64,000 bases of DNA from Rhizophagus irregularis (taxonomy: Eukaryota > Glomeromycota > Glomeromycetes > Glomerales > Glomeraceae): NCBI RefSeq assembly GCF_026210795.1, contig NC_089437.1, positions 4,650,001 to 4,714,000 on the forward strand, written 5' to 3'. The notes beneath the pieces are model-generated. The model saw only the letters and a list, made by a program, of their open reading frames with translations, did not search any database and was not told the DNA's origin. Positions 1 to 11,101 of this stretch are shown here, piece after piece. Each line of letters starts with the position of its first letter. Positions within the stretch are counted from its first letter, which is position 1. The translations under genes were made by a program, and so were the position numbers.

Positions 1-257
1 ATACAGTTGGAACTATAAACTTTGAGGAATTTATAAGTTCTTTGGATATTAGTGAAGATGTTGAAGGTAGATTACAATGTAAGTTTAAACTAAATCATTT
101 TATTCTATATATAAATATATATATAAATATTTGGTAACTAATCAAAGTTCTTTTTTTTCTTTTTTTTATAGGGCTATTTAGATTTTATGATAATGATGGG
201 GATGGATTTATTACACGTAGTGAAATGCTTCAAATTATGCATACATTGTATAGTTAA
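1..257 (+). CDS. EF-hand calcium sensor (NCS-1/recoverin type), 3' end only
   Basis: The last two exons of a gene that enters from the left edge: 1-78 and 172-257, joined by a GTAAGT...TAG intron at 79-171 that splits a Trp codon. The visible protein has the end of one EF-hand (GTINFEEFISSLD) followed by a complete canonical loop, DNDGDGFITRSE, then LQIMHTLYS and a stop. The spacing GT-I-FEEF...RLQWLFRFYDNDGDGFI...EMLQIM matches neuronal calcium sensor/frequenin proteins better than centrin or calmodulin; calcineurin B is the other candidate. Such proteins bind Ca2+ and recruit effectors such as phosphatidylinositol 4-kinase to membranes. Oddly, the stop comes directly after the third-hand helix, so the usual fourth EF-hand is absent. 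The N-terminus, and any myristoylation site, lies outside the window. Confidence 0.8.
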
Positions 258-779
258 AAAAAAAAAAAGAACGTTCTCATAACAAGTTTTATTAATTAAT
301 ATAGAATTTATTGATAGATCCATTCGCTTTTTTGGAATAGGAATCAAACCCTATTATTAGTACATAGAATAGAAAAATTATTTCTAAAAAAATTATTTTT
401 TTGTATATTTTGTTTTTTTTTTGTTAAATCACATAGAAAATTAATAAATAGCGTCATTACCATTACCAATAATACATAAACATTCAATAATATGATCCAT
501 TCAATACAAGTTACAAGTATAATGGATAAATTTGAATTGGATTGTGTAACAGATGTAAAATGTCATTACAAAGCAAAAAAATGTTTATTTTGTTGATCTT
601 CTATTGTTTTTTGCGAAAATTCTTATAATCCTATAAAATAATTGATCAATTTTATGCCGTACGTCATGTGCGTAGTGTTTGTATTAGCCACGTGTGATAT
701 TATGTCATTGTTATGATTTTTATATGATCCATCGGGCCCATAAAGGTATTTTAGATATTTTGATCAAAAAAATGAAGTG

Positions 780-786
780 TATAAAA
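780..786 (+). promoter_or_regulatory. Probable TATA box of the 856-1914 gene
   Basis: TATAAAA lies about 70 bases before the chosen ATG. A CA-containing pyrimidine stretch about 30 bases downstream (near 810-825) would suit transcription initiation. If so, the in-frame ATGs at 694 and 772 lie upstream of the transcript. From 258 to 779 I see only AT-rich intergenic sequence. Confidence 0.35.
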
Positions 787-855
787 CACGACTTATTCAG
801 TCACAAGTCACAATCTTTCCTTTCCTTCTCAAGAACAAAAAAAAAAAGAAGAAAA

Positions 856-1914
856 ATGCCAAATATAATAAATGCAATAACTTTTCTAAGACTAAAAGAT
901 TTGTTATTTCAAAAAATTATAGAGTTTTTTTTAGAGAAAATTTACAAAATATTTCTTTTCGTATTAGTTTGCGTAGTTATTTTTATTATTATTATTTTTC
1001 ACCTTTCAATATCTAATTTATATAACCAGACACGTAAACAAGTCGAGAATTATGGTCAATCGTCAATAACATTTAATAGTATTCAAATAGTTGAGTTACC
1101 TATTACTGAACTAAGAATGCCAATAAAACATTCACCTTTGAACACTTATTCAGAATTACCTGATAAATTAATTAAGTATATCGATAAAGCAAGAATTTTT
1201 GATAAGGATTTACAAATATTACAAACTAGAACTAAAAGTTCTTTGGATAAATTAATCACTTATTTGTGCGCTTTAAAAATATCTGTTAATCATAATAAAG
1301 CCAATACAAATGATGCTTATTATCAAACCACAACTTTCATAGAAACTGAATTAAGGGAGATGATTCTAGTCTTTCAATATGCTCGCAGAAGGTAAATAAT
1401 AAACTAATACATTTTTCTTTGTTTTCTTTTTTTTTTCTGCTTTTCTTTTAAAAAACAAATATTTAGTTTGGCAGATTTAGATGAAATTTCAGTAGAATTA
1501 CATGATCTGACAACGTATGAATTAACACGTTATAAAAGAGAATATAATAAATTATTGGATAGCTTCTGGTCAAAATTGGGTGGGAATTCGAGAAAGATCC
1601 AAGAATATGAGGAAAATTTAACCCTGCTGAAAGATTTAGATAAACGTCTTCGTATGGCTTTATCACATATAGGAACTACTTCACGTAATTTGGAATCTTT
1701 CTTATTAAATTTAGATGAATTACGTAAACTGGTTAGTGTAACTGAGATGCCAATCAAAATACATATTGAAATTGTTTGGAAAGGAGTGGTGAGATTGATA
1801 TCAGAAGGTGGTGTTGGCGACGTTTCTTTAATAGGCATTCTTATAAATTCGATTGAATCGAGTTGGTCTAAAACTTCAGTACCGACCCTCATTAAGTTTA
1901 TTTTATCAGTTTGA
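856..1914 (+). CDS. Single-pass membrane protein with helical C-terminal region, unknown function
   Basis: Two exons, 856-1391 and 1467-1914, joined by a GTAAAT...TAG intron that preserves frame (AG|T Ser codon), give 327 aa. I chose the ATG at 856 because a TATA box sits about 70 bases upstream; the same frame stays open to 694. A hydrophobic segment at about residues 31-52 (rich in Ile, Val and Phe) follows a short basic, amphipathic N-terminus, suggesting one transmembrane helix near the N-terminus. The remaining ~270 residues look mainly helical and charged (ELHDLTTYELTRYKREYNK; YEENLTLLKDLDKRLRMAL), with possible coiled coil. The phrase MPIK occurs twice (residues ~87 and ~300), but I do not see a convincing internal duplication. 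I recognise no family. It may be a lineage-specific protein. Confidence 0.7.
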
Positions 1915-1970
1915 TACAATCGTCAACATTTGATCTAACATTTAATTAATAGAATGATATAATTAATTAT

Positions 1971-2236
1971 ATGCCGCGTATGCGTATAAGTAGTATCAGG
2001 GTATTATTCAACCGGACATCAATCCATGACGAATTCCGGACGTTCTAATACTTTCTTTTGAAAGTACTAAAGGTAATTCCAACGCGAATTTAATAGCTTT
2101 TGGTCAGAGATATAACTTCCTGTTAGTTTTATAACATGACTAGTACCCCCGCATACTACATGTAGAGTTACCCTTCCCATATACTGTAGTACCCTCTCTG
2201 AACAAGACTGGGGTACCCTATGCAGCGCTATAAGCA
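1971..2236. mobile_element. Degenerate MITE related to the element at 20071-20622
   Basis: This stretch shares several collinear blocks with the TIR element at 20071-20622: AAGTAGTATCAGGGTATTAT, ACATGACTAGTACCCCC, a block ending in TAGTACCCTC, and a terminal GCAGCGCTATAA. It lacks the ~280-bp insertion found in the middle of the other copy. Its own left terminal repeat is badly eroded, so the boundaries are approximate. No coding potential is seen. Confidence 0.5.
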
Positions 2237-2462
2237 TAACTAAATAGAATAAATCACTGTATATATATTTTTATCATTTTCAAATATCAATAATGTTATT
2301 TAATTAATAAAGTTGATTTGGTTAAATTTTGTTTGACCGTGATCGTATTATAATAATAATTATATAAAAAAGTACTATTTTACTCCTGAGAATACTCATG
2401 TAAAATAACTCATTGATATTAAATATTTAAGCAGTGCGGTACTGTAGAATATACAGTATACT

Positions 2463-2554
2463 TGTTATTCCATGGATATCAGTGAATAACTAAATATTCA
2501 CCGATGCTCCCAGATTAGTGTATATGAAGTTTTTTAGATATCCATGGAATAACA
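2463..2554. repeat. Short inverted repeat, 18-bp perfect arms
   Basis: TGTTATTCCATGGATATC at 2463-2480 is the exact reverse complement of 2537-2554. The 56-base spacer has a second small inverted pair (AGTGAATA / TATTCAC). It is probably a fragment of a MITE. The surroundings (2237-4478) hold further small inverted motifs, such as CCGGGAA pairs near 2767-2815 and ATTTATTTCAT / ATGAAATAAAT near 2892-2970, and no gene that I can support. Confidence 0.6.
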
Positions 2555-3805
2555 TTATACTTTTTTATACCGGTAGAATAATTGACAAAAAAATCCATCA
2601 GTGTATACATAGATGGGATAATAGAATAACTACCTAATAGGTTCCTTATACAAATTGTAAAATCACTACACTATAAATATTATGAATATTAGTTTACCAA
2701 ATCATAACGTAATCCTAAGTGTAACTCATCATACAATTGCGAGTGATTAGCTGAGTTTATAAATGACCGGGAATCTTCGTTTACTTATTTCCCGGCCTCA
2801 TATAGATAACCGGGAAATTACTAATTTTAGTTTAAAATAGTTAAGTTTAAAATAGTTAATATTTAATGAGTGACCGCTCCAAGGGATTACCCATTTATTT
2901 CATAGGAAGGGGTCTTTTTTTCCTTCGGGAAAAAAACCCTATTATTCCCAACTCTCCATGAAATAAATAATACATATTCCAAAAATTAAATCCTACATAT
3001 AATATTGATTATGACCCATAATTTCACCATGAAAATAATCTGCAAGAACAATAATTATTTTTGTAATAAATTTAGTGTTCAAAATAAGAAGAAGAATAAT
3101 AATATATTAAGAACACGTACTTACACACATAAATTTTTTTTAAACTGACTGCAAGAGAAAAAGATAATCTGCATCATTAGATGGGACGCGGGTAACCCAA
3201 TGGTTTCTGATGAATATTTTCTCTTCCAGTATCTTGATTTTCTATTTTCATGAGAGGCTTGAATGATTTTCTTGTACGTTATTCCAAATTGATTTCATGT
3301 TTATTTAATTTGAAAACATCCATGTTTAATTTGTCGTAGTTGATTTGGTACGAAATTTTAATTCATCTACAGCAATTGAAGTTGCTGATATTAGTGTTGT
3401 CCTCTTTTAATTACTTTCTAATTAGACATTAATCTGTCGTTATTAAAGTGTAAAACTTCTTCCAAACGTTGCAATTCACGAGGAAAAAAAAAATCCAATT
3501 ATTAATTAAAATAAAACATTACTGAATTAATTTGAACTTTTTTTTTTTCAATACATTAAAGCCTAATTATTGAGTAAAGGGAACATTATATCACTGAGAC
3601 GCCTGCAACCCGGGTGATATACATTGTCCACCTTACCCAATAAATAATATTGACTATAATATGAAAAAAAAAAAATCACTTTCTCCCCTTTTTTGGTTTA
3701 TGACAAAAAAAATTTGGAAGATACTGTATATATATATATGAACAATGGCAATAAAAAATTATAGATAATCTGCTTGATAATCTTTATAAATCCAAGAAAA
3801 TTGCT

Positions 3806-3938
3806 AAAGATCACCAGCGGTGATTGTCACCATACCAGCATTATGAAGCACTTTTGGCCTGAATTAAAATCTAATAAAACACTGACCGGCATTACATCAT
3901 AAATCCACCACTGGTGACCGCCACCACTGGTGATATTT
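3806..3938. repeat. Imperfect inverted repeat with CACCAGYGGTG motifs
   Basis: About 26 bases at 3806-3831 (AAAGATCACCAGCGGTGATT and onward) pair with the reverse complement of 3913-3938 with about five mismatches. Both arms carry CACCAG(C/T)GGTG, itself nearly palindromic. It is probably a small non-autonomous element; no clear TSD was found. Confidence 0.45.
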
Positions 3939-4478
3939 ATCAATACCCTAAATAAAATATATGATACATTTCGATATTATAAAAATAAATTTATTAAAAA
4001 AATATAAATAATAATACAAATAAAATAAATGAAGTAAATGAAGATAATATATTAGATTGTGATGTAAAGAATGAGAAATTAAAATGTTTTTGTTTATCAT
4101 CTTAAACAAGCCCATAATTCTTATTTTCGTAAGTACGGATAGCGGAAATGTATAACGTAGTTACGTAGATCAATGCCAAATCGAAATTAAACTATTTAAA
4201 GTAAAAAAAGGCAGAGGTTAAAAAATTTTTTTTTTTGTTTCCAAATGTTTAATTCAATACGTCTCGTTATTATTCTCTCTCTTGTTCTCAGATAATTTCC
4301 TGTAGTAATAATATATGCAGATATTACCTTTGGCGCAAACAAAATCAAATTATTGAAATGATTGGTACGGTACGTAAGAATACAATAGAGATTTTTTTAA
4401 AACGTAGTAATGTAGATGTTTTTGGTTTGGGTATATATTATATTATATTTTTTCGCATAGAATTTCTTACCTGATTTT

Positions 4479-4709
4479 TTATTCGTTAATAGTATTATAA
4501 AAGGGAATACCGTTAAAAAATTCGTGTATCATTTGGTTATCAGAAAAATTTTGGATGGGAAGGGTTGTAATCATATTTAAGTGCGCTCTATTGTTGTTAA
4601 TAAGATTTATTTGGATGATGGGATTATTGGGTTGAACACGACGAGCTCTGTTTCTTCCATTTCTTCCATTCCACCCATTCCTCCTTCTCCTCCTTCTAGC
4701 GACTGTCAT
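4479..4709 (-). CDS. Small Arg-rich hypothetical protein
   Basis: An uninterrupted 76-codon frame on the minus strand. The protein starts MTVARRRRRRNGWNGRNGRN, strongly basic and Arg/Gly/Asn-rich, then becomes polar and hydrophobic, ending FYNTINE. I see no signal peptide, membrane segment or recognisable domain. The ATG follows an A-rich leader, as in other genes here. A basic head with a short tail could mean a nucleic-acid-binding peptide, but that is a guess; it could equally be a chance frame in intergenic DNA or the first exon of a longer gene, since a CAG|GTAAG donor-like site lies just after the stop. Confidence 0.3.
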   Translation of the reverse strand: MTVARRRRRRNGWNGRNGRNRARRVQPNNPIIQINLINNNRAHLNMITTLPIQNFSDNQMIHEFFNGIPFYNTINE

Positions 4710-4729
4710 TGTTAATTGTTAATTCTTAT

Positions 4730-6314
4730 TTATTATTATATTATTTAATAAAAAAACAAAAGATTATTTATTTTTTAAAAATTTTTTTTTTTCTTAATTA
4801 CAAAATATTTAATATTTGCAACAAAGTGCGTATATATATATATATATTAATCAGTTACGTTATTTGACTTTTTATAAACTTGATCAGATTCATGAGTAAT
4901 AGGTCAAATGATTTAATCAATTTATATATATATTTTTTTTTGAAAGAACAAATTGGATCGAACATTCTATGGGTGTTTCTTTATCATTCTTTACTTTAGA
5001 CTTTTTTGGTAAGTTTATTTTGGGTAAGTCCGAATTATATTCCATACTACTAATTTTATACAAATACTGCAATAACTGTAACGTAAAATTATAACATTTG
5101 ATTTTTTAATTTATATTTTATATTAATTGGATCGTAACAACCATTCCAATTATTTGAGGAGATTTTTTTTTGTGTCTAAACAAGTAAGATTCAATTTTCT
5201 TAGATCAAATCATAAGTGACATGGTAATTTATAATTTTTTTCAAACAAGGAATATTAATTCAATCCCTAACTAGATTATTTAGAATATTCTGGATGCTCC
5301 AAAATTTTCTTCTCGAATCGGGATTTTAATTCCGTATACAACTCCGTATAAGCGCACACAAACTTTTCGAATTCCGAAATCTTGGCGCGCGTTAGATCAC
5401 AAAAATTTTTGAAAGTTGAAACATTATTAATTTACTACACTAGGTCACGACGGAATTACTCTTCCGACAATCCAATAATACAGTATAAAAAAAACCCAAG
5501 AATTTAAATACTGCAGATCTACCATATTATATCACGTGTAAGAAGGAGTTGTTCTCCGATGTGCCCGATGTGCCCTAGGGCACTGGTCCAGTGCCATGTA
5601 TTGTCTCACATTTGTATGTTCAAACATGCACTTTTTACACCTTTTACACTAATTAAAAAAAAACATTATTTGATCTATAATACAAACAAATTTTTATTAT
5701 TATTTTGGTTTTCTACCAAAGTTTTAAGAATTATAAATAAAGAAGGAAAATAGAATATAAGATTCGAATTGTGCTCATTTGTATACATTCATTAACAATT
5801 ATAAAGTAAATTTTACATAATTTATAATTTACATATTTTGTGCACAAACATTAACCATTAACAACATTTTTGATTGCAAATTTTTCTACACGATTTATTA
5901 CAATTAATTAATATTCTTTCTTAACAGTTAAGTCAGATCAAAATATTCAATCTTTTAAATATTTTTTTTCTATATTATATATGTTACTAACAGTTAAGTC
6001 AGAATCAATTAAATTTTTTTCCATATTATGTTAAGCCGTTAAGGCGTCAAAAAGCGCGGCTGATGTCACCAATTTTTTTTTTTTTTGCATGTTTCAGGAC
6101 TTTTCAATACAGTAATTTTGGTAATTCTACTTATTATGGAAATCAGGGAAACCAATTATTACCGAAAACACCAAAAATTTCCGGGATATAACCGGTTTTT
6201 ACGCGAGACGAAAATTGAAACCATGGACCTCTCAGATTATCATTTCAATCCAAAACTAGTTAGACTACACTAACCAATTTGGGTGAGTCAGGTGAATTTT
6301 AGGCACAGTTACAA
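4730..6314. other. Intergenic, AT-rich, nothing supported
   Basis: About 1.6 kb without a convincing gene. Short frames at 5559-5753 and 6085-6273 have low-complexity or unlikely products. The phrase AACAGTTAAGTCAGA occurs near 5925 and again near 5989, suggesting a small decayed direct repeat. Confidence 0.5.
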
Positions 6315-7326
6315 ATGGAAAGTACTTATTCTACTCTCGCTAAATACCTTACAGAAAAAATTTCAAAGTAGTGATATTTATAATCATTCCGTTATTTCCG
6401 TATTTTATTGTAATTATTTATTTGTTCACAAAAATTTAAACCATGTAGTCTTTCACTAGAAAATCGTTTTCTTATTGCAATAGCTGGCATTCCAGGATCA
6501 GGTAAAACTACTTTAGCAAAAAATCTTGAAGGATATGTAAATAATTTCGTTGGAAAACAAGTCGCTATTAGCGTATCAATGGATGGATATCATTATCCAA
6601 GAAAAATATTGGATACTTTTCCGGTATGAGCTTTTTGAATCTGTTTGTTTTATAAATAGAATAAAATTTTAATTAAATTAATTTACGAATACTGCATAAG
6701 AATGTTGAAGAAGCTTATTCTCGGCGTGGAGCGCATTGGACATTTGATGCTGAAGGTGATTAATAAAAGAAAACAATGAATAGGATTATATAATATATGT
6801 TTATATTATTATTATCTTTATTATCTTTATTGTTCATTTTTACAGGACTTTATCAACTTGTCACCAGTCTTCGAAACCCAATAAATCACCAAAAAATCAT
6901 TGATGCACCATCATTTGATCATGCCATCGGCGATCCCATTGAAAATGATATCAAGATATTTCCAAGGTTTTATAATAATTTTTCTTTTACTTTTCTCTTA
7001 CTTTCACTTTGTATTCAAACAATTAAATTATAATTTTATTATTTAGCCATCGATTGGTAATTTTTGAAGGACTTTATCTTCATTTGAAGGAACCACAAAT
7101 TTGGAAATCGATTGCTGTGCAAATGAATGAACTCTGGTTCTTACAAGTGGATCGTGAAATTGCGAGAAAAAGGATTATCAAAAGACATATAGAAAGTGGA
7201 ATTTCTAATGATGAAGAAGCGGCAGTATATAGAGCGGATAATAATGACTTTTTAAATGCGGATTACATATTAGAGAATAGTATAATTCCTACTAAAACAA
7301 TCAATAGCATTGAAATTGATTCATGA
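6315..7326 (+). CDS. P-loop kinase of the YFH7 / uridine kinase-like family
   Basis: Five exons (6315-6367, 6449-6623, 6701-6755, 6846-6966, 7047-7326) join in frame through standard GT-AG introns into 227 aa. The start MESTYSTLAKYLTEKI in a small first exon resembles the N-terminus of yeast Yfh7-type kinases. Residues 31-39, GIPGSGKTT, are a Walker A loop. It is followed by VSMDGYHYPRKILD, RRGAHWTFD, FDHAIGDP and HRLVIFEGLYL, the succession expected for this branch of the phosphoribulokinase/uridine kinase/pantothenate kinase fold (Asp of MDG as likely base; RRG and HAIGDP in substrate binding). A conserved KRHIESG lid segment follows. The true substrate of this branch is not established. 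All domains are present, so the gene looks functional. Confidence 0.85.
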
Positions 7327-8380
7327 ATACATAGCGTGATTTGCATGTCTCATTCCTAAACTGTATGGTGAAACGGTACAAAGTACATGTATGGATGATG
7401 TTACCATGTGCGAGTTTTTTTTAAGGCGCGTTTTCTTATTATGCTAAATAAAATATGTATAATTATGGCTATATTTCCTTTATAACCTTTTTTTTGTTCC
7501 TTTATTTTATTTTTAATTTTATCTCCTTTTTTTTGTTTTTTTAAAGTAATTTTATTATTTATTTATCGCTTCAACTGTTTCATCTTTTGCAAGGGATTTA
7601 TCGGCGAGAACAATTAGTTTTAAAAGTATCAAGTGCATAATACATAATATTCACATTTTTTTCTCATTATTAATAATACTTCTTCTATCTTCAATTGTAA
7701 GACAACTAAACCAATTGTAGGCGCATTCACGCTTTTTTAGGAAAATTGTAAAGAAGCCCTTCCTTGTAAAAATTTATTCAATATATTAGAAAATTTTGAA
7801 GATCTCCTCTATGCATAGTAATAAACGAAATCCGGATAGAAAACCAGTTTTATGATTTATTTGGGTGCCGCCAAGAAAAAAATATCTTAGGTTATAATCT
7901 TTACGGCCCATAAATAACTTAATAAATTTTTTATTACAAAAAAATTCACTTTTTTTTTTCTATTTGAGCTTCAATACCCTATCCTTCATTCAAACCTTAA
8001 AAAAATTTTTCAAATAAATGATTAATTAAAAAAATGATGATCATATAATAATAAATTTCGACAATTTCGACAAAAAAAAATTCCATAATTTTATGTCTAA
8101 TTATAGTTAATGTAATATATATTCATTTAATAATTTCGCCGGTTTTTTTATTATTTTAGTTTAGTGAAAGGTAGTACAATATGCATCATTGTCAAAGATG
8201 ATAGAATTTTACCACCACTTACTTGTTGTGTTTCAGTAGAACAAATCATATTGTAATTTTTAAATATAAATACTTTAGTTTCCTTGTGAAAAAAAAAAAA
8301 TTCCTCCCCCCCCCATTATTTCTTTCTTTTATTTTCCTTCTTTTTTTCCCCTTTTTACAAAAAAAAATTTAAAAGTATAG
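7327..8380. other. Intergenic, nothing supported
   Basis: AT-rich spacer between two same-strand genes. The last ~60 bases (8310-8380) are a pyrimidine-rich run with poly-C and poly-T, typical of a transcript start or leader for the gene at 8381. I see no RNA gene or repeat. Confidence 0.5.
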
Positions 8381-9526
8381 ATGTCATCGCTTGGAATCAA
8401 TAACACAATAGTTCCAACTATCGTCACTCCCAAACCTACTTCATCGATTCCAAAGATGCCAAAAAGTAATCCATACGTATCAACTCATAATAGTTCACTA
8501 GCGAAATATAAATACATAAAAGAAGAAGGAGTTATAACAATTTATAATACAAAAAATCCGAGTAATAATGGATCACCAGATTTAATTCCGAAATATCAAA
8601 TCAAAGTCCCAACTTCTTCGGATCCAAATGTTTGTATACAAGATTATTATAATAATAGTCAAATTTATTGGAACGCTTTCCCAAGATTAAACGAGGTTAC
8701 TACTACAACTAATAATGATACTACCAACACTACCACTATTACTCCACTTCCAAATAATTCTGTCAATAAACATCAATTTTTAGGAGACAATTTAAATGTA
8801 AAAAATCATAGATTTAGTAATTTATCCACAGCTTCATTTGACTCAGTTAGTAGCAATGGAAGTGCATGTACATTTAATAGTTCATCATCATCATTATCAT
8901 TAAATGGACTTAATAATAATGGTATGGACGGAATAAACAAATTGATTAAACCTACTTCTACCTGGGAAATTTCAAATTTATCGACTCCAAGTACTTTAGT
9001 GAAATATGAAAGTTTATTAGGCGGATACGTTGTATCTTGGAATGGTAGAATGTTTCTTTGGAAGATTGGTGGTACACCTAACAACAATTCTACCGCTGGT
9101 TTTAATAAAAAGAATAGAAATTCTTTTATAAGTTCATATTCTTCCAAGAAAAATACAAATGTTTTCTCCAATGGTTCTTTAATACCTGGTAATGATGGAA
9201 AACAAAGTGATTTATATTGTGTCGAAGGATTAAGTGGTTTAGGTGCAAGAGTTGCTGAATTTGAGAGAGAAACAAATATTCTTTATATTAATGTATCTAA
9301 CAAAATCTTAGACGCTGATTCATATAATAGTGCCAGTAAAAATAATAGTAAAGAGGAAGAATTATTAACTTCTTTTGAATCATTTATTTTAGTAACTGGT
9401 TTAATTGCCAAAAATTCCGCTAGAAAATTAATTAAAAAACTTCCACACAATCCTAATGATAAATATACCGAACCTCATTTATTTAATTACTCTCCTTTCT
9501 TTATGTTTTGTGGTTTCTGTACTTAG
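8381..9526 (+). CDS. Hypothetical protein, possible tubby-C-terminal-like domain
   Basis: Single-exon 381-aa protein. Residues 1-~190 are low complexity, rich in Asn, Ser and Thr (runs of Thr and Ser, SSSSSLSLNGLNNNG), probably disordered. From about residue 195 a compact domain follows: TWEISNLSTPSTLVKYESLL, then GYVVSWNGRMFLWKIGG, LGARVAEFERETNILYINV and FESFILVTGLIAKNSARKLI. The W...F.W...G / VAEFE / L.I / ILVTGL succession resembles the beta-rich tubby C-terminal-like (LURP/scramblase-like) domain found in many fungal hypothetical proteins, but this rests on pattern recognition alone. An Asn/Ser-rich insert (~225-265) splits the domain. It ends PFFMFCGFCT with no membrane helix. It may bind membrane lipid if the fold is right. 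Confidence 0.6.
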   Translation: MSSLGINNTIVPTIVTPKPTSSIPKMPKSNPYVSTHNSSLAKYKYIKEEGVITIYNTKNPSNNGSPDLIPKYQIKVPTSSDPNVCIQDYYNNSQIYWNAFPRLNEVTTTTNNDTTNTTTITPLPNNSVNKHQFLGDNLNVKNHRFSNLSTASFDSVSSNGSACTFNSSSSSLSLNGLNNNGMDGINKLIKPTSTWEISNLSTPSTLVKYESLLGGYVVSWNGRMFLWKIGGTPNNNSTAGFNKKNRNSFISSYSSKKNTNVFSNGSLIPGNDGKQSDLYCVEGLSGLGARVAEFERETNILYINVSNKILDADSYNSASKNNSKEEELLTSFESFILVTGLIAKNSARKLIKKLPHNPNDKYTEPHLFNYSPFFMFCGFCT

Positions 9527-9718
9527 ATTGAGGAACTTTATTTAAATAGGGAAAAAGGAATATTCTTTGGTTTTTTTTTATTATTATTAATAATTTTTGT
9601 ATTAATAATTTTTGTATATCTTTAATTTTAAATAAAATATATCTAATACATCTAGTATAGAATAATCTTAATACTCTTAAATATTCTCGGTAAATTTACC
9701 GAAACATACGCAAGTAAG

Positions 9719-10713
9719 CTATAAAATTGAAATTTTTTTTAAAATTTGATTAAAACTGTAAAAAAACCAAGTCTCAAATGAAACCAGATAATTACCTAAA
9801 ATTAAAGCACCAACACCAGTTAAAGTACCAATCATATATTGTAAAATTTGAGATTTAATTGTTTCCATTTGAGTTCTTAATCCAGCTATTTCGCTTTCAA
9901 TTCTGGTACCAGTCTTAGTTAATTCTAATTCTAGTCCACTTGTTTCTTCTCTAATTCTACCTTTTTCTAAATTTATATCTAATTTTACTCCCCCTTGAGT
10001 TTTTTTAACCTCTTCGTTTAATTTTTGTTTCAATTTATCAATTTCTGTTAATAACCTTTCATTTTCAATTTTTAACGTATTGAAATCACTTCTTTCTACC
10101 ATTTGTAATTCGGATTTCAACTTTGAAATATCTACTTTGGCAGTATATATGGACTAACATTTAGAGAAAAAGTTAATACTAGTTAAAAAGAAAAAGAAAA
10201 ATTCTTTTTTTGATGTTACCTTGTCTATATCCGATTGAATAACAAAATCACTTGTTGCATTGCGTAAGCTATAGATCATGAGATAAGTATAGGGAATTAA
10301 AGAAAAAGATAAGGATCGTTTAGAATAGAATAATCTCTTTTTTTTTGTTGAAAAAAATATACATACGTACATAGATGTATACGTATATGCATTTTTACCT
10401 ATTATTTATCACTTCTGATAATGAATTCATTATAGCCTCACTTTGTTGTCTTGTTAATCCTTCATTTTCCAATTTTTCTACAAATGAACTTGTATCAAAA
10501 TATTCTACTTTATTAGAATTTGTATTACCAAAACGTCTTTGAATTATGGAGGAGTAAAGTATTCCATAATGTACTAAAGAAATTATTTTTCTTTTAATTT
10601 TTTGAGTGTAAAATAGAAAAAAAAAATTATAAATATATAATACCGTTGGTTTGATTAAATTTTATTATTCTTGGAATAATATTAGATATTAATCTAAATT
10701 TAATATTACGCAT
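9719..10713 (-). CDS. Mitochondrial inner-membrane coiled-coil protein, FMP32 / MCUR1 (CCDC90) family
   Basis: Exons on the minus strand: 10713-10644, 10573-10399, 10268-10220 and 10153-9719, all in phase. The N-terminus MRNIKFRLISNIIPRIIKFN is a basic amphipathic presequence. Next comes FDTSSFVEKLENEGLTRQQS followed by EAIMNSLSEVI, the hallmark head of the DUF1640 family (yeast Fmp32, animal MCUR1/CCDC90B), then a long coiled coil (~residues 100-205) and a C-terminal membrane segment. Animal members regulate the mitochondrial calcium uniporter or complex IV assembly; yeast Fmp32 is linked to cytochrome oxidase. Read through, the protein is 242 aa. A possible 40-nt GT-AG intron at 9795-9756 would instead give 222 aa ending ALILVLIKF (stop 9739-9741), closer to the usual short tail. 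Confidence 0.85.
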
Positions 10714-11101
10714 TAATCAAAAAAAAATAGAAAGAATGACCAAAGTTACGTCGTTCGACTTTTTTTTTTATATTCCATTTATAACTATTGATCTCACGTG
10801 AAATCTACAAAATCATTTTTTTGCGCAGGTTATGACTTATGAACGCAAAGTTTTTATCTATCCCAAAATTGGGTTTTGTTTAGTCTTTTGTTGAGCAGTA
10901 TTACAAAAATTACGATTACAAACTTACAAACTTACAAACTTCACAAGACCATATTAAACTTAAATAAGTTTAACGTGTGGTTTTTTTTAAATTACAAATA
11001 AAATATTAGAGAAAATTTCCCACAATAACAAATTCTAAAAAAAATTTTTCTTCTTTTTAATAGACTTCTAGCTTTTTAGTTTTGTATTAAAGATAATAAT
11101 A
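10714..11101. promoter_or_regulatory. Shared divergent upstream region of the FMP32-like and F-box genes
   Basis: This 388-base spacer separates two divergently transcribed genes. It contains a short tandem ACTTACAA run near 10915-10940 and a T-rich stretch before the F-box ATG. No specific factor site can be named from sequence alone. Confidence 0.4.

Noticed and set aside
5559-5753. Short frame beginning MCPMCPRALVQC
   Set aside because: Low-complexity AT-rich tail, no splice partners, no homology I can recognise. The CPMCP start comes from a direct repeat of GATGTGCCC.
6085-6273. 62-codon frame just before the kinase gene
   Set aside because: It cannot be joined in phase to the kinase exons; the start at 6315 gives a better, family-like N-terminus.
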